A stretch of DNA of 64,000 nt. Origin: Ciona intestinalis (Eukaryota > Chordata > Ascidiacea > Phlebobranchia > Cionidae). The translations under genes and the position numbers were made by a program. Positions within the stretch are counted from its first letter, which is position 1, and the number at the start of each line of letters is the position of its first letter. Of this stretch, positions 23,541 through 35,730 are shown in pieces. The notes beneath the pieces were generated by a model. That model saw only the letters and a list, made by a program, of their open reading frames with translations. It ran no database searches and was not told where the DNA came from. The stretch spans positions 420,908-484,907 of the forward strand of contig NW_004190384.2 of the NCBI RefSeq assembly GCF_000224145.3. Direction: 5' to 3'.

Positions 23541-23580
23541 CGTTGATTTAATATTAACTTTTTTAAGTTTGTTTGAATAG
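23541..23580 (+). promoter_or_regulatory. Splice-acceptor-like site before PDAP1
   Basis: TTTTTTAAGTTTGTTTGAATAG ends at 23580, 39 bases before the ATG. It could be the acceptor of a 5'-UTR intron or of spliced-leader trans-splicing, which is common in Ciona. Inferred from sequence only. Confidence 0.4.
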
Positions 23581-23619
23581 ATTTGTGTGTGTTGATTAAA
23601 TTTCAAAATTTGCTAAGCC

Positions 23620-24102
23620 ATGCCTCGTGGAGGAAAACGCAGTCAAAAGGGCAGAGCCCGTCAATTTACAAGTGTGGATGAACTAGAATCACAGCGAAAA
23701 CAGGAGCAAAATTGGAGGAAGAAACAAGATTCCTCGTCCGATGAAGATACTTCTGAAGAAGAAGAAAAATCTGACATAAACAACCCAAACCGAGTTATAA
23801 ATAAAACGAAAAAAGCATCACAGTTAGATGAAATTGTTACCACGCCTACCACTGATTTATCACGAAGAGAAAAAGAACAAATTGCAAAACAGGAGGCGCA
23901 AAGAAGATACCAACAACTTCATGCCCAAGGTAAAACAGATGAAGCAAGAGCAGATCTTGCTCGGCTTGCCATTATTCGTAAACAAAGAGAGGAAGCGGCT
24001 CAAAAAAGAGAAGCTGAGAAAAAGGCAAAAGAAGAGAGACTTCATGCATCAAAGGAAGCAAGTTTAAATGCAATAAAAGGAAAAACTGGGAAAAGAAAGT
24101 AA
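23620..24102 (+). CDS. PDAP1: PDGFA-associated protein 1 (HASPP28) homologue
   Basis: Small charged phosphoprotein of 160 residues, conserved across animals and close in length to the vertebrate protein (about 180). The N-terminus [16 protein letters not shown] matches the basic family start. A Ser/Asp/Glu stretch follows (residues about 37-51, [12 protein letters not shown]), then INNPNRV and a long helical, charged segment with [11 protein letters not shown] and the signature [19 protein letters not shown]. The tail is Lys-rich. The biochemical role is not settled; the vertebrate protein was described as a PDGF-A-binding casein-kinase substrate and is found in RNA-associated fractions. The coding region has no intron. 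It is followed 485 bases later on the same strand by SIN1, also intronless, with no AATAAA seen in between. Confidence 0.95.
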   Translation: MPRGGKRSQKGRARQFTSVDELESQRKQEQNWRKKQDSSSDEDTSEEEEKSDINNPNRVINKTKKASQLDEIVTTPTTDLSRREKEQIAKQEAQRRYQQLHAQGKTDEARADLARLAIIRKQREEAAQKREAEKKAKEERLHASKEASLNAIKGKTGKRK

Positions 24103-24540
24103 ACATTGTTTTAACCTGGTTTCGATTTTTATCACTACATTTGTGTTTCACTATGCTAATTTATATGTTGTGTTGATACGAACTTGAACTGCTCAGTTAA
24201 GTTGCTGCATGGTTGGTTGAGGAATCAAGTCAATTCGCAATGCACAAGATATTATGCTGCTTTTTAATGGTTTAGTTGTATAATGGGGATATCTTAAACT
24301 GCAGAAGATTTAAATTTAAAACGAAACCTATGTTTTTTGGTGATTAGGTCTTGTTTAATTTTTTTTTTGGTTTGTGTGTTAACAGTTGTTTTATTGGGTT
24401 TGGAAAAGATATATTTCCGTTGGGACATTTCGATATGTTGTACTTTTGTAGCGTGTTTGGTGATGGAAAAAAGAAACACAACATTTTCAATTTTTTGGTC
24501 GAAGTTTTAATTCTTTAATAATGTTGAAACTGTTACAGTA

Positions 24541-24570
24541 AATTACAATTTAATATTAAATCGATTCCAG
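24541..24570 (+). promoter_or_regulatory. Splice-acceptor-like site before SIN1
   Basis: TTTAATATTAAATCGATTCCAG ends at 24570, only 17 bases before the SIN1 ATG. No AATAAA lies between the PDAP1 stop and this site. A trans-spliced downstream operon gene would look like this; an ordinary 5'-UTR intron is the alternative. Confidence 0.45.
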
Positions 24571-24587
24571 ATTATTTGTAGTTGAAA

Positions 24588-26108
24588 ATGGCAATAGTGG
24601 ATGATCCCGACTGGTTATTGAACCACATTCGGCATTCTTTCATCACAAGTGATGACACCGGTATGTGTGAAATGGTGATACAGGAGAATGATTTGCTCAC
24701 ATTAGCAGAACACAGAAAGAAATTGAAGGAAAAAGCTTCAAAAAATATAAAAGGTAATCATTCGAAGTGTTTGAATAATACCTCATGCGGGGTTAGAGGG
24801 TCTTTGGAAAAATCGCCCGGAGCCGTTTCGTGTAATGATGGTTTGTTTTACAAATCAAGTGAAGAGGATATTCCTGTTGCTCCACTTGCACCATCGCCAG
24901 ATATTCAATCTGGATGGGACTTTGGCGTCAGAAGAAGATCAAACACAGCACAGAAACTGGAGATGATTCGCAAGGAACGTCAGAGTCGGGTGCAAATAAA
25001 AACTGTCCATTGGAATCAACTCCCTGCACATTTAATTAACGAAAGTAAAGATTCAATGTTTTCAAAGAAAGTAACTACATCTTTGGTGCCTGATAATGAT
25101 ATAAGAGGATCAAACATTGTGGAAAACAGAACAGATGTGAAAAAAGTTCATATAAACAATGGTTTGGACATGCAGTTCTCTAGGGTTGAATCTAACAATG
25201 TAACAGTTGATACTGAGCTTACTTCTACGCATGTTGGGTTTAATGTGGCTGAGACTGAAGCCCATAGTGACTTGAATGAAAGCGATGATTATAACCACGA
25301 AAAAAAAAGTCACAAACGCTCCGTTTCAGCACTTTCACAGATGCTCATGCAGACGGTCAAAGTAGCAGATAATCCATTCAAGGAATATTATAAGTTTGAC
25401 GGCAGAGGGCATGAAGGTGCAACCTCCACCCAGCGTATTAATATGTTTGTATTTGTATACGGCGAACCACCTCCAACAGAACCAATGAAAGTAGTAATGC
25501 TCGTGTCCGGCGCAAAAATTATTGACTTAATTGGACTATCATGTTGGCAGTATGTTACTGAGAAATATTCGCCGCCAATCAAGCGTACCGATGTTCAAGG
25601 TTTCACGTTAAACATCGCCGAAGACGATGGTGAGGTAGATTACGGATTCCCTGCCTTAGAAAACAACGAACCAGTCGCAAAGTTTAGTTTTCCAACTCTT
25701 GCATTGATAGAAAAGCATGTGGTAAGTAACGCTGGAGGTGTTGATGGAAAGTATTGCGAAAGCGTGTTCGTTAAAGTGAACGATTATGCTGGCTTCTCGC
25801 TTATTCAGGTTGATGATCTGAATGTTACTATGGGAGAAATTCTAAAGAAAGCATTAAAACGAAGAAAAGGAAACAATTTTGTTGGCAAATACAACCTTGA
25901 ATATCAGGATAGACTGGGGGTTTGTGTGGATAAAGATCAGACACTTGATAGCACAGGTGCCATGGAGTTCTGCATGGTACGAGAACATAGTTCACGTAGT
26001 GCTAACAATATTCCTCAAGAAAAGGTTACAAGATCCAAAGAGAAGAAAGTTTCATCTAATAAAGGGCTTACTGGAATACAATTACAAACTATAATGTCAA
26101 GCAGTTAG
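24588..26108 (+). CDS. MAPKAP1: SIN1/MAPKAP1 homologue, TORC2 subunit, without PH domain
   Basis: Scaffold subunit of mTOR complex 2, which presents substrates such as Akt to the kinase. 506 residues from the ATG at 24588. The N-terminus has HIRHSFITSDDTGMCEMV, near-identical to the vertebrate start region. SGWDFGVRRRSNTAQKLE follows at about residue 108. The CRIM domain (about 265-375) includes NPFKEYYKFDGRG, DLIGLSCWQY and LNIAEDDGEVDYGFPALEN. A Ras-binding-like domain (about 390-475) includes FSLIQVDDLNVTMGEILKKA and MEFCMVREHSS. The frame ends at LQTIMSSS, the point where vertebrate SIN1 continues into its PH domain; that domain is not seen downstream before AGMO. Absence of introns is also unusual. 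Tandem AATAAA signals stand at 26621 and 26633. Confidence 0.93.
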   Translation: MAIVDDPDWLLNHIRHSFITSDDTGMCEMVIQENDLLTLAEHRKKLKEKASKNIKGNHSKCLNNTSCGVRGSLEKSPGAVSCNDGLFYKSSEEDIPVAPLAPSPDIQSGWDFGVRRRSNTAQKLEMIRKERQSRVQIKTVHWNQLPAHLINESKDSMFSKKVTTSLVPDNDIRGSNIVENRTDVKKVHINNGLDMQFSRVESNNVTVDTELTSTHVGFNVAETEAHSDLNESDDYNHEKKSHKRSVSALSQMLMQTVKVADNPFKEYYKFDGRGHEGATSTQRINMFVFVYGEPPPTEPMKVVMLVSGAKIIDLIGLSCWQYVTEKYSPPIKRTDVQGFTLNIAEDDGEVDYGFPALENNEPVAKFSFPTLALIEKHVVSNAGGVDGKYCESVFVKVNDYAGFSLIQVDDLNVTMGEILKKALKRRKGNNFVGKYNLEYQDRLGVCVDKDQTLDSTGAMEFCMVREHSSRSANNIPQEKVTRSKEKKVSSNKGLTGIQLQTIMSSS

Positions 26109-27214
26109 TAGGCACCAAACCTGGGGTGGCAGGGTAGGTAGGCTAAAGTTCGAAATTTCTACACAGCATTTATCACTAATTACAACAAACGAAGTTGATT
26201 TGTTTCACAGGATTGTGTGTCTCCCTCTCCCTGCCTCCCCTGTGTTTTAAAATGTTTGGCAAATATGTCAATGTCTGTAGAATTTACTTCCCTAAAGGAG
26301 CCCCTTTATAGACTTGGTTGTATTCTTAGAAGCGAAGTTATAATTAAACCCAATTTTAATAGATTCTATGATTGCCTAAGAACTATATGTATATATAATA
26401 TATATTTAGTTCATTATGTTATGTGAATGTTAGCATCATAAATATACAGCAGACGTGAAACAAATATTTGTTTGAAAGTTTCATTTGTGAACATTTTGTA
26501 CTGCATTATATCTTGTGCAATGTTATGTATTGTTCTGTGCAATATCCTAGTTAACAGTGGCTCAGTTGGACATAAAAGGTCCACCGCTTACTTTGCCAAA
26601 ATTTCTTCTAAAGATTTTGAAATAAATTAAGAAATAAAAACCTCCCAAAACAAGAACTGGTCATCGCAACTGTGTTTTTAATCTCATAAATTTTAGATTA
26701 ATGTATTAGATTAATTTCACCACCAACACCCAGAACCACTCCTTTGCGCCACTGTTTGTAAATATTCAACCATAATCAATTAATTATGTTATTAAACAAA
26801 GATGATTCTAATTAACTGTAATTAATTCCAAAGTTGACCAATCTATTTCAATATTTACGTCTTTTTTTGATTGACTTCGAATGAATGAATGACTTTGTTA
26901 AGAACGAAGTAATTTTAAAGCTTAAAATTAAAGTTCAGTGCTAAGTTGTCAGGTTTTTTTTTAAATGTTCAAAGTTAAACTATATATACATATAAAGCGT
27001 TCTATAAATATTTTTTTATATATAGACTGATGCTGGCAGGCATATTTTACTTGTTTTGCAAACAGTTTTTTTCTTATTTTCATTTGAACCTGCGTCCTAT
27101 ACAGGTTGCTTACATTAGAGTAAATGACACCAACAACTGTTCAATATAAAAATATTATATTTTCTTGTTGATAAATACATACACAGGTTTTTCTAAAAAC
27201 AAGTTCTGTAAAAT
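26109..27214. other. SIN1 3' UTR and spacer to AGMO
   Basis: Contains the SIN1 3' UTR up to the AATAAA signals at 26621-26638, and then AT-rich spacer. No PH-domain exon was recognised. Confidence 0.6.
26621..26638 (+). terminator. Polyadenylation signals after SIN1
   Basis: Two AATAAA hexamers twelve bases apart, about 515 bases after the SIN1 stop codon. Confidence 0.6.
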
Positions 27215-29259
27215 ATGAATGTAAATCATACTTTGTTGGACCCACATTCGAATACATACCGACCAGGGTTTGGAGAGAGTTTTCGGAGTCTGTTTTATGT
27301 TTTGCTGCCAAGTGAGTCCTCTTTTAGTGATGTCAGTAAAGTTCCCAACTATATTGATGCAGTAAGTACTTGGTCAAATTTTCATTTTTGTTTCTTTTAA
27401 ATATATCTTTGTTTTAATTATAGTAGGGTCGGGGAGGACGGGACACCTTTAGCACATAATATCCAAATGCCCCGATTGTGTTTTAAACAATTAACAACGG
27501 TCTATAGAAGTTGTGAAGATATGACTTTGTAATTCTTTGAATGTTCTTTGTTTACTACCAAGTTGGAAGAAAAATCGAATGAAAAGGTGTCCCATCTTCC
27601 CCCACCCTAATATAAGTACAACTTAATAAAGGTTAATTTATATTGTATTGTGGGTTTAGTGGCCACACTTTCATTCGACGCAAGTAGTTTTTACCTACAA
27701 CGCGTGTGTATAACTTTATCGCTAATTCTCTTCACTTTATTCAACCTGACTGTTGGTATGGTTATGCCTTTTGTAAAATAAGTTGTGTTCTTTTGTTTTA
27801 TTCCAAGAACGCTTTATCGTTGACTTCTTTTCACTTTTGTAAAGTTTTCCGATGATTGACACCAAATAGAAATCATTCATTCCTGGTTTAAAGATTTTTT
27901 AAAATACTACTGGATTGTTTAAATGTTAATTTGTTTATAGGCGTTACATCCATTCATTGCACTTATTCTGCTTGAAATCGTTGTTGGGTTATGGAAAGGA
28001 AAACGTGTTATGCGAATTAATGATGGGATTTCAAGCTTAAGTGCAGGAACTCTGTCACAGCTTCTTAAGTAAATTCGTTTTTTGTTGTGTAAAAATAAAT
28101 GAATCTAACTTATTTATCCTCAACCACAGTTGTTATAACACGGTACTCTGTTTCATATAAATTGTGTCTTTCCAGTTTTACCACCCTTTGTGGGTAAATA
28201 TTTTAATGCATGGCTTACAATTTGGACAACTCATTAGTAACCTTTGGTTGGAGCAATTGCAGTTAAGTGTCTTTTCGAAGAACACAAACTTACAATGATA
28301 GCCGCATCGAGCCTTGAACCCATAACCCTAATCCAGAGGCAAGCGTGCAACTAATTTGCCACAGAAAATGATAAAATTGAGATGGTTGTTGTTTTATTAG
28401 TATAATAATACTACTACTAAATAAGTAAATACTAAATAGTAAGTATTTTTTCTACCACAGACTTGTCAGTGCAAAGTCTATAGAGGTTTCAATGTACGTG
28501 TATGTGTATGATAAATACTCCATTACTAACTTACCATGGGATAGTGCATGGCTCTGGATCGTTACTTTCCTCGGAGTTGACTTTTGTTACTACTGGTTTC
28601 ATCGTGGATCACATGGTGTGGGTTTCAAACCTTGTAATGTTTTATAGTTGTTTCATCGTAATTGGTATGTTAGGACAATTTTATCAACTTAGATGTCATC
28701 ATGCAAAGTTCTAATTAAACATTATTATTATACTTGATAATGTGCATAGAAAGAAAGCAAACCATGTTATAACAAAACATAATTTATTATGACTTAAAAT
28801 CATTTGTTTGTTCAATAGCTTATTTGAAAGCACAATTCATGATAAAAAAATAAACAAAGTTTTTATATTTTATTAGAAATCAATATTTTTTGGGCATCTC
28901 ACCAAACACATCATAGTTCTGAAGATTATAATTTGACAACAGCTTTGCGACAATCTGCAATAGCTGGTCCTATCGTTATGGTAAGCAATGTAATTTAACA
29001 TAGATATGTCTAAACTTAATTATTGTGCCTGCCTAAAGGTTCTGGGTTCAAGGCTCGATGCTGCTGCCATTGTGGTTGTATGTGTCCTTGGGAACAGTGA
29101 TTGCTACCTGGTACTTCATTATTGGTCTAAATTAGAAACCATGAGTACCGAACGGCAAACATTAAACTTATTGTTATTACCCTTCGCTCCTTCAGGTCAA
29201 CACCAATTTAAAACTAAAACCCATCATTAATTTTGAATTTTTAAATTACAGTTTTTATT

Positions 29260-29303
<44 letters not shown>

Positions 29304-32300
29304 GTGTTTGGAAATAAGGTTTTATTTACAAACAATTTATTTTATCATTGGTCATTAATTGTTATTTCTTTTCAGTTGTTTTATCTTCCCCTGGCTCTGT
29401 TTGTTCCACCACCTGTTTACCTTGTCCACAAACAGTTTAACTTGCTGTTTCAATTCTGGATACACACTGAAATAATTGACAATCTAGGTAAACATAATAT
29501 ATTTATCATCGATTAATTTGTAACAGTTGAGAAGTTTCAGTTATGCTTGGATTATCTTCTGCCTTGCAAACGTTTATTCAGACTTTTATTTAAAAGCTAT
29601 TTTATTTTCCTAAAACTTTGATGGTATCATTAAATCACATTAGAGCATTTCTATTCATATACAAATTCTAATTTTTCGTGGGTATGCTTTTTTAACTTTT
29701 GACATCGTTAGAATATTTTTTTATTATATGATATCTATGACAGGCCCGCTTGAATACATCTTGAACACGCCCAGCCACCACAGGGTTCACCATGGTAGGA
29801 ACGCTTATTGCATTGATAAGAACTATGCGGGGACACTCATTATATGGGACAGAATGTTTGGTAAGTTCAATTATTTCTATTTCACACCAACTTCATTATC
29901 TTACTTGAACAAATTTAACACGTTTATCCTTGTTCCCACTTATGAGTTACCTTGTATGTTTGTGCCGAATCGATTTTATTTTTTTAGTGAATGTTTGTCC
30001 ACAAAACTCAAGGGCTAAATCAGATTGTCTGAAAAAGTATTAAGTTTGATATCATTCACTTTTTAAATAACTTTTTTAAGTTTATTTATTAAACTGTTAA
30101 AATTTATTTTGATAGATTAGTTTATTGACAGGAACATTTGTGGAAGAGAAATCGAATGAAGAGATAGCATACGGCCATGTTCATCCCATCAATACATTTG
30201 ATCCTATCTTTGTACAAGTGAGTTTCCATGCATTACATTATCCAACATCTATTTTTTTACAGCTTTCCCTAAAATGATAAACAGTACACAACCAACTTAA
30301 AATTTTACTTTCTATTTTTTAACATTTTTATAGAGTTTTATTCTGCATTTCTGCAAACTCTTAAAAGTGTATTTTATCCGTTTGAAAACAGTGTGTGTGT
30401 TAAAACATTGCCGTTGTTTTTACCAACCTCCGTTTTGCTGTTAACTTTCCATTTTTGTTGTTTTAAATAATCTGATCTTCGTTATTGTATTTAAAAAGAA
30501 AATAAAAGTTGATGTTGTGATGAATCATACCCATGCCGGATTTTCCTGTATTGTTTTGTGATTGCCATTTTTCCTTTGATTTTTAATCCAAGCGTTTATT
30601 TTAACTTCTAAACATGGTTTTAGTTTTTAAATGAAATTCTTAAAAGTAAAAATAAAAGACAAAAGGAAGCCATAATATGTGGACATGTTATGTTTGTATT
30701 GTGAGTGTTCATAAAGTTCAGCTAACTTATGTTGTATTGTTTACAGACTGGAAATTTACGACACCTTGTAACTCGATGTTGGCAAACTGAAGGTTTATGG
30801 AATAAGTTGTGTGTTGTTATCAAGGGACCGGGATGGGACGTAGGGAAGCCATGGTGTGGAAACCCTCATGATATACCACCTGTGTGTATTGCTGCCACTA
30901 CTAACATTCCCATACTTACTAACACAATATACATTTTTTAATGAATGTATGTAATTTGTTGTTTCTTTGTGTGACGGGGCAACGACAGTCGTCATAACAT
31001 GTGTGTTCTGTTTCATACACCAGATTTTGTTAAGTGTCTTGCCCAATGACACATACAGGCCCAAATAGACAAATATTATCATACCCCACACCCTGAACCT
31101 TTAGAGCCAAAACCACTTTGTTAAATGTAAAACAATGTTTCTTCAAAAAGACTGTGGCCCTCTTTTATACACTGATCCAAAACTATGTTTTTGGATAATT
31201 GTTTTTTTGATATTTTGTAATGTTTGCCTGACAATTAGCTTTGGGGTGAAGCGATTGTGGGTAATTGTCTTGCCAGAGACACGCCAACAATGGTAGCAAC
31301 ATCAAGCCTTGAATCAGCTAATTCATGATCAGAGACAGAGGTGCTAACTACTGTGGCACGACATCATACAACCAACAGAAACCTAATTTAAATCTATTAT
31401 TTTTTCCTAGATTGAAAAGCCGATTAAAAGATACAACCATGATCTTCCATACTGGCTGTCCACATATGCGGTTGTTCATTACCTAACCTTGGTACCAATG
31501 TATGAAAGCATGATGGAAGCAAGGTTAATGTTGCCGGGATACATCATCATCATGGATGTCGCATATTTCCTTTTTTCTTTATCGTGTCTCGGATTTCTGT
31601 TTGACAATAAGTAAGTTAAATTATGTATAAGTAATATAGTAGGGTGGGGAAAGATGGGACACCTTTAGCACATAATATCCAGATATCCTGATCGTGTTTT
31701 AAACGATTAACAACGGTCTGTGAGAGTCATGAGGACATAGTTTTATATTTCTTTGAATGTTCTTTGCTTACTACTAAATGGGACGAGAAAATGAAGTTAA
31801 AAAGTGTCCCATCTTCCCCCATCCTACTGTATGTTTTACTAAGAATTAGAATATTAACAAGAGTTGGCCCATTACCCCCAACACCCAGGATGTTTATGTG
31901 ATCAGTGTGGTTGTGTCCTGGATTAAACTTCCATGTTATCATAACATTATAATCTACAGTAATAAACTACTTCAGTTTAGATCAATATAACGTATTTATT
32001 CCGTCAACCCATAGTTAACCACTGGTTTGGAGCAACTGTTGTTAAGTGTCTTGCCCAAGAATACATACGCCCACAATGGTAGCAAGGGCGAGCCTTGAAC
32101 CCATTACCTCTGGGTTAGATATGTAGGCACACCAACCACTGCCACTGTATCGCCTAGTTTTCCACACTTATTTTTTAGCTTAAGGTTTTCTAAATAAAAT
32201 TTTATATTTATTTATTTTCCATTAAATAGAGCATATGCACGTCATGTTGAATTCCTTCGTTGCATCGGGTGTGCTTTGTTACTTCATATGTTTCGTGATA

Positions 32301-32422
32301 ATTTACAGCTATCGCATCATCTACCTTCAACGTTATTCACAGCATTAATCACTATATATGTTGCTTCAGTTGTTATATGGGTTGTTGTGTTGATGTATGG
32401 GTCGAAGAAAAAATTGAATTGA
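27215..32422 (+). CDS. AGMO: Alkylglycerol monooxygenase
   Basis: Tetrahydrobiopterin-dependent, iron-containing membrane enzyme of the ER that hydroxylates and so cleaves ether lipids (alkylglycerols). Ten exons: 27215-27361, 27941-28068, 28461-28615, 28877-28980, 29376-29487, 29744-29860, 30132-30217, 30747-30881, 31411-31610, 32230-32422. All phases join cleanly, giving 458 residues against about 445 in human. The start context ([15 protein letters not shown]) matches vertebrate AGMO. The eight-histidine set of the fatty acid hydroxylase superfamily is present: [10 protein letters not shown] (exon 3-4), [13 protein letters not shown] (exon 4), [20 protein letters not shown] (exon 6), plus HPINTFDPI. 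Hydrophobic segments at both ends fit a polytopic protein. MITEs sit in introns 1 and 9, SINEs in several others. Looks intact. Confidence 0.97.
27419..27613. repeat. MITE, TATAGTAGG family, near consensus
   Basis: 195-bp copy in AGMO intron 1 with long inverted ends (TATAGTAGGGTCGGGGAGGA; GTGTCCCATCTTCCCCCACC). Confidence 0.9.
28103..28365 (-). repeat. SINE, antisense
   Basis: In AGMO intron 2. TTATTTATCCTCAACC at the tail side, TGGAGCAATTGCAGTTAAGT in the core, GAGCCTTGAACCCATAACC at the tRNA-like head. Confidence 0.8.
29022..29140 (+). repeat. SINE head fragment
   Basis: In AGMO intron 4. GGTTCTGGGTTCAAGGCTCG, GCTGCTGCCATTGTGG and TGTGTCCTTGGGAACAGTG. Confidence 0.75.
29265..29300. repeat. 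(TA)n microsatellite
   Basis: Perfect TA dinucleotide run in AGMO intron 4. Confidence 0.95.
30945..31100 (-). repeat. SINE, internally deleted
   Basis: In AGMO intron 8: GGGGCAACGACAGTCGTCAT, GTGTTCTGTTTCATACACCA, TTAAGTGTCTTGCCCAATGA. Confidence 0.75.
31205..31368 (-). repeat. SINE head half
   Basis: In AGMO intron 8: GTAATTGTCTTGCCAGAGAC, CATCAAGCCTTGAATC, GCTAACTACTGTGGCACGAC. Confidence 0.7.
31635..31832. repeat. MITE, TATAGTAGG family, near consensus
   Basis: In AGMO intron 9. TATAGTAGGGTGGGGAAAGA and AGTGTCCCATCTTCCCCCAT; internal TCCTGATCGTGTTTTAAAC typical of the family. Confidence 0.92.
31985..32155 (-). repeat. SINE, core and head
   Basis: In AGMO intron 9. TTAAGTGTCTTGCCCAAGAA and GGCGAGCCTTGAACCCATTA are close to consensus. 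Confidence 0.8.
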
Positions 32423-32440
32423 ACCAAGATTTTACCTCAT

Positions 32441-32604
32441 AGTTATGCGGGGTAAGATGGGATTCTGTTGAACAATTAACAATGCTCATTTGAAGTTGTC
32501 AAGATAAGGTTTTATAATTCTTTAATATTAATTGTTCACTACCAAATGGCACAAGAAAGGAAGAATGAAAAGGTGTCCCATCTTACCCCACCATACAATA
32601 TATA
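32441..32604. repeat. MITE, TATAGTAGG family
   Basis: Copy 20 bases past the AGMO stop, so it probably lies in the AGMO 3' UTR. Right end GTGTCCCATCTTACCCCACC. Confidence 0.75.
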
Positions 32605-32830
32605 CTGCTGTATTAATAAGATGTCATAGTTGTGATTTTTGTGCGAGTAATTTAATCAATACAGTGTTATGTTTTGTTATTAATTCTATATATTTTACTA
32701 ATCAGTTTTCTGTATATACATATGCATGATATATTTGAAGGTTTTTAATTTTTTGAATGCTGGTTATTTAGTGTATATGCAATTGTGGCAATTGTAATAT
32801 TATCATGTTAAATAAATTTCTTTGATTAAA

Positions 32831-33105
32831 TGAATGAAATTAACTTACTTACCCTCGCATGGAGACAACGACAGTCATTATAACGTGTTTTCCGTTTCAT
32901 ACACCTCGGTTTATAAGTTACCATAAATATAATTTTGTATTTTGATGCCTTTTCTGTATGGCTGACAATTTGTACAACTCATTGGTGGCCGCCTATTGCC
33001 GTTAATGTCTTGCCCAAGGACCATACACAATGGTAGCAACGATGGAAATATATTACACCTGAGTAAGACACAGGATCGCTAACCAACTATGCTACGGCGT
33101 CGTAG
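32831..33105 (-). repeat. SINE, near full length, antisense
   Basis: GAATGAAATTAACTTACTTA at the tail side, then CCTCGCATGGAGACAACGAC, CTGACAATTTGTACAACTCA, GTCTTGCCCAAGGACC and CTAACCAACTATGCTACGGC at the head. Confidence 0.85.
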
Positions 33106-34300
33106 TATACTTCTTGTTTGTAATACAATTGATGAGTTAGCGGTTTTATATTTCTTTAATTTTTTTTGTTTACTAGACAAAAAAAAACAATATGTTCAAA
33201 TCTACCAACTATTCAAGTGTGTTGTATAACATTCACTTATATTTGGCTGCTCGATTTCGATAACAGGTTAGAAAATAATACAAACGAAACGACAGTGGTC
33301 AAAACACGGCAGGGGAAAGTGGGACACATTTTTATTCTATTTTTCTCGTTAGTAAACAAAGAGTCTTACAGTATATTACTCCACATTAATCTGTGTCAAA
33401 TTTAAGTTGTACAGACGTTAGTGGTTTATTCTGAAAAAAAACTTTTAAAAACAACGGAAATTTTATTGACGTTATTTGAATTTACGTAAATTTAAAGAGA
33501 AAGGCCTGGATTTCTTGTTACCACGACACGTCAATCAAAAACCGCAGTGCGTGCGAACGAAGATCTAATTAAGTTGTTGCTTTTATTTTATACAGAAAGG
33601 GTTGTCTGGTTTTTGTGGTTGACTTTTAACTGCTCAATATTGATTTAAGCAGCAAGCTAGAACGGATATCTCGCATAAAAATCTCTAAACGCTGTAATTT
33701 GAAATCTTTGACTGTTACTCCCCGTATTTTTGCGATGTTAAATACTGCGTGACCTTCCTGGCCGAAGAGACAAAATAAAGTCGGTCATTTCTTAATCACA
33801 AATGTTTTATTGAAATTATTTCGCTCCATCTTCGCGGATGTTTTGATATCGACAACGTGTTAATGGATTACCTCGATCTTCTGTTATAGAAAATAAAGTA
33901 ACGCGTTTCATTACTCGATTAAAAATTGATGCAAAAAGATGTTTTGAGTGCCGAATTTTTAGTAAATTCGCTCGTTGGGACGTTCGTTCATGCATAATTT
34001 AATTAAAGGAATAATTATGTTTGCTGGTAATTCTGCTGCTGTAATTCACGTACATTTCATTTCAAAACAAAAACAAGGTTTATTTTAAACCAATTTTCCG
34101 ATTCTGAACTTTATTGCGTGCGCGTTTAGTTTGAATTAATTATTAATCTTGTCAGCCGAGATTATTTATAAGGCGTAACTACTGAAAGAATAACGTCATA
34201 GTGTACCGGTATATACTCACAAGTGATTATTCGTTATTCGCTTTTGCAATCTGTATATTGCTTGAACATTACCATTATTTTTATTGCTTCACCACAGCAT

Positions 34301-34479
34301 ATATAATGGGTAGGGGAAATTGGGTCATGTTTTCAATGACTTTTTCTCGTCCTCTTTAGGAATATTTAGGAATATTTATATGATTAACCGTAACCCACGA
34401 AAAAAGTTGTTAATTTTTAAAAACACGATCAGAAGATGGGTTTTAGGTGTTATAGTATCCCGTTTTCCCCACATCATTA
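34301..34479. repeat. MITE, diverged
   Basis: TATAATGGGTAGGGGAAATT at the left and TATCCCGTTTTCCCCACATC at the right. Confidence 0.65.
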
Positions 34480-35538
34480 ATGTGCACGGTTTTAATAACG
34501 GTATATATATTGTATGGTACCTAAAGCACGACCGGTTTTAATACAGACGTCACATATGTATGATTTTTGTCTTAAGCGTTTTGGTTTAAAAAGTAAACCC
34601 ATCTTTAGTAATGTCAGGTTAATATGAACAGTTAAAATAAAACGCTAAAAAATAAAGCAATGACATAAAGGGAAAAGCAAGGGTAGTATTAGATATTTAA
34701 TGAACGCAAAGTCAGGAAACTACTGTTGTTTTTTATATATCCTGCTGTGATAAACCTTGCGCTCTATCCAAACTTAATGAGTTGTTATTTTGTTACAAAT
34801 AGTTTCCAGGTTATTTTACAAAACTGATCCTTCAAATATATGCGTGTGAATCATCACGTCGAAACTATTTGCGCCCACGCTTACATTTTCAGGTTTAAAC
34901 GGAGCCGTTTGGCTTTGGCTGAAATACTTTGTCTACTGAGCTATATATGTTTAGTCAGGCGTATATATGGCTTTAGCTAGACCATGGTTCACCACGTACC
35001 CCTAGTTAAAACCAATATTTTATCTGTTTAAATAGCAAACATAAATTAGATGTTATAGCTACATGACTTATATTTTTAATTTATCTTTATAAAAGTTATA
35101 ACGAGGAACATATCATTTAAACAACGATGAGAAGGGAATCAACCACACTAAAACAGAAAAAACGTCATCAGTTAAAACTGGATAAAAAGTGTGGGAAGAG
35201 CGACAGTTGATAACATAAATAATAGTTGAATTTTTCGAACAAGTTGCGATATAAAGTACTTTGTGTGTCAGCGTGTGGTTTGTAAAGATGAAACGCGAAT
35301 CAATACAACAAGTATGTTTATTGTAATTTAATGCAACGTTTCAGCCAATTAGGGAAAAAGAGAAGCCGCAAAAATTTGGTCGGTTCACCACAACACATAT
35401 CATCATGCATCAGACCATGAGATGATCAAATTACAAATGTACAAAGCGAGACATCAATATAAAATGAATTACCATTTGACATAACATGCATATATACTCG
35501 TAAGCAATATGAACATTCATGTTGCATCATGTGCCAAA

Positions 35539-35730
35539 TATAGAACTGTGTGGTATAAGATGGAATATAGCTGCAGATAATATCCAATATTTATATTTTC
35601 AAGAAATAATAACGTGTTTTTAGAGTCATGAGGATACGGTTACATATTCATTTAATATTCTTTGTTTGCTACCAACTAAGACGAGAAAGTAGAATGAAAA
35701 CAAGTTCATTTTACTCCACCCTTTTATATA
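35539..35730. repeat. MITE, diverged
   Basis: TGTGTGGTATAAGATGGAAT to TTACTCCACCCTTTTATATA, with the family's internal ATTCTTTGTTTGCTACCAAC. Confidence 0.7.
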
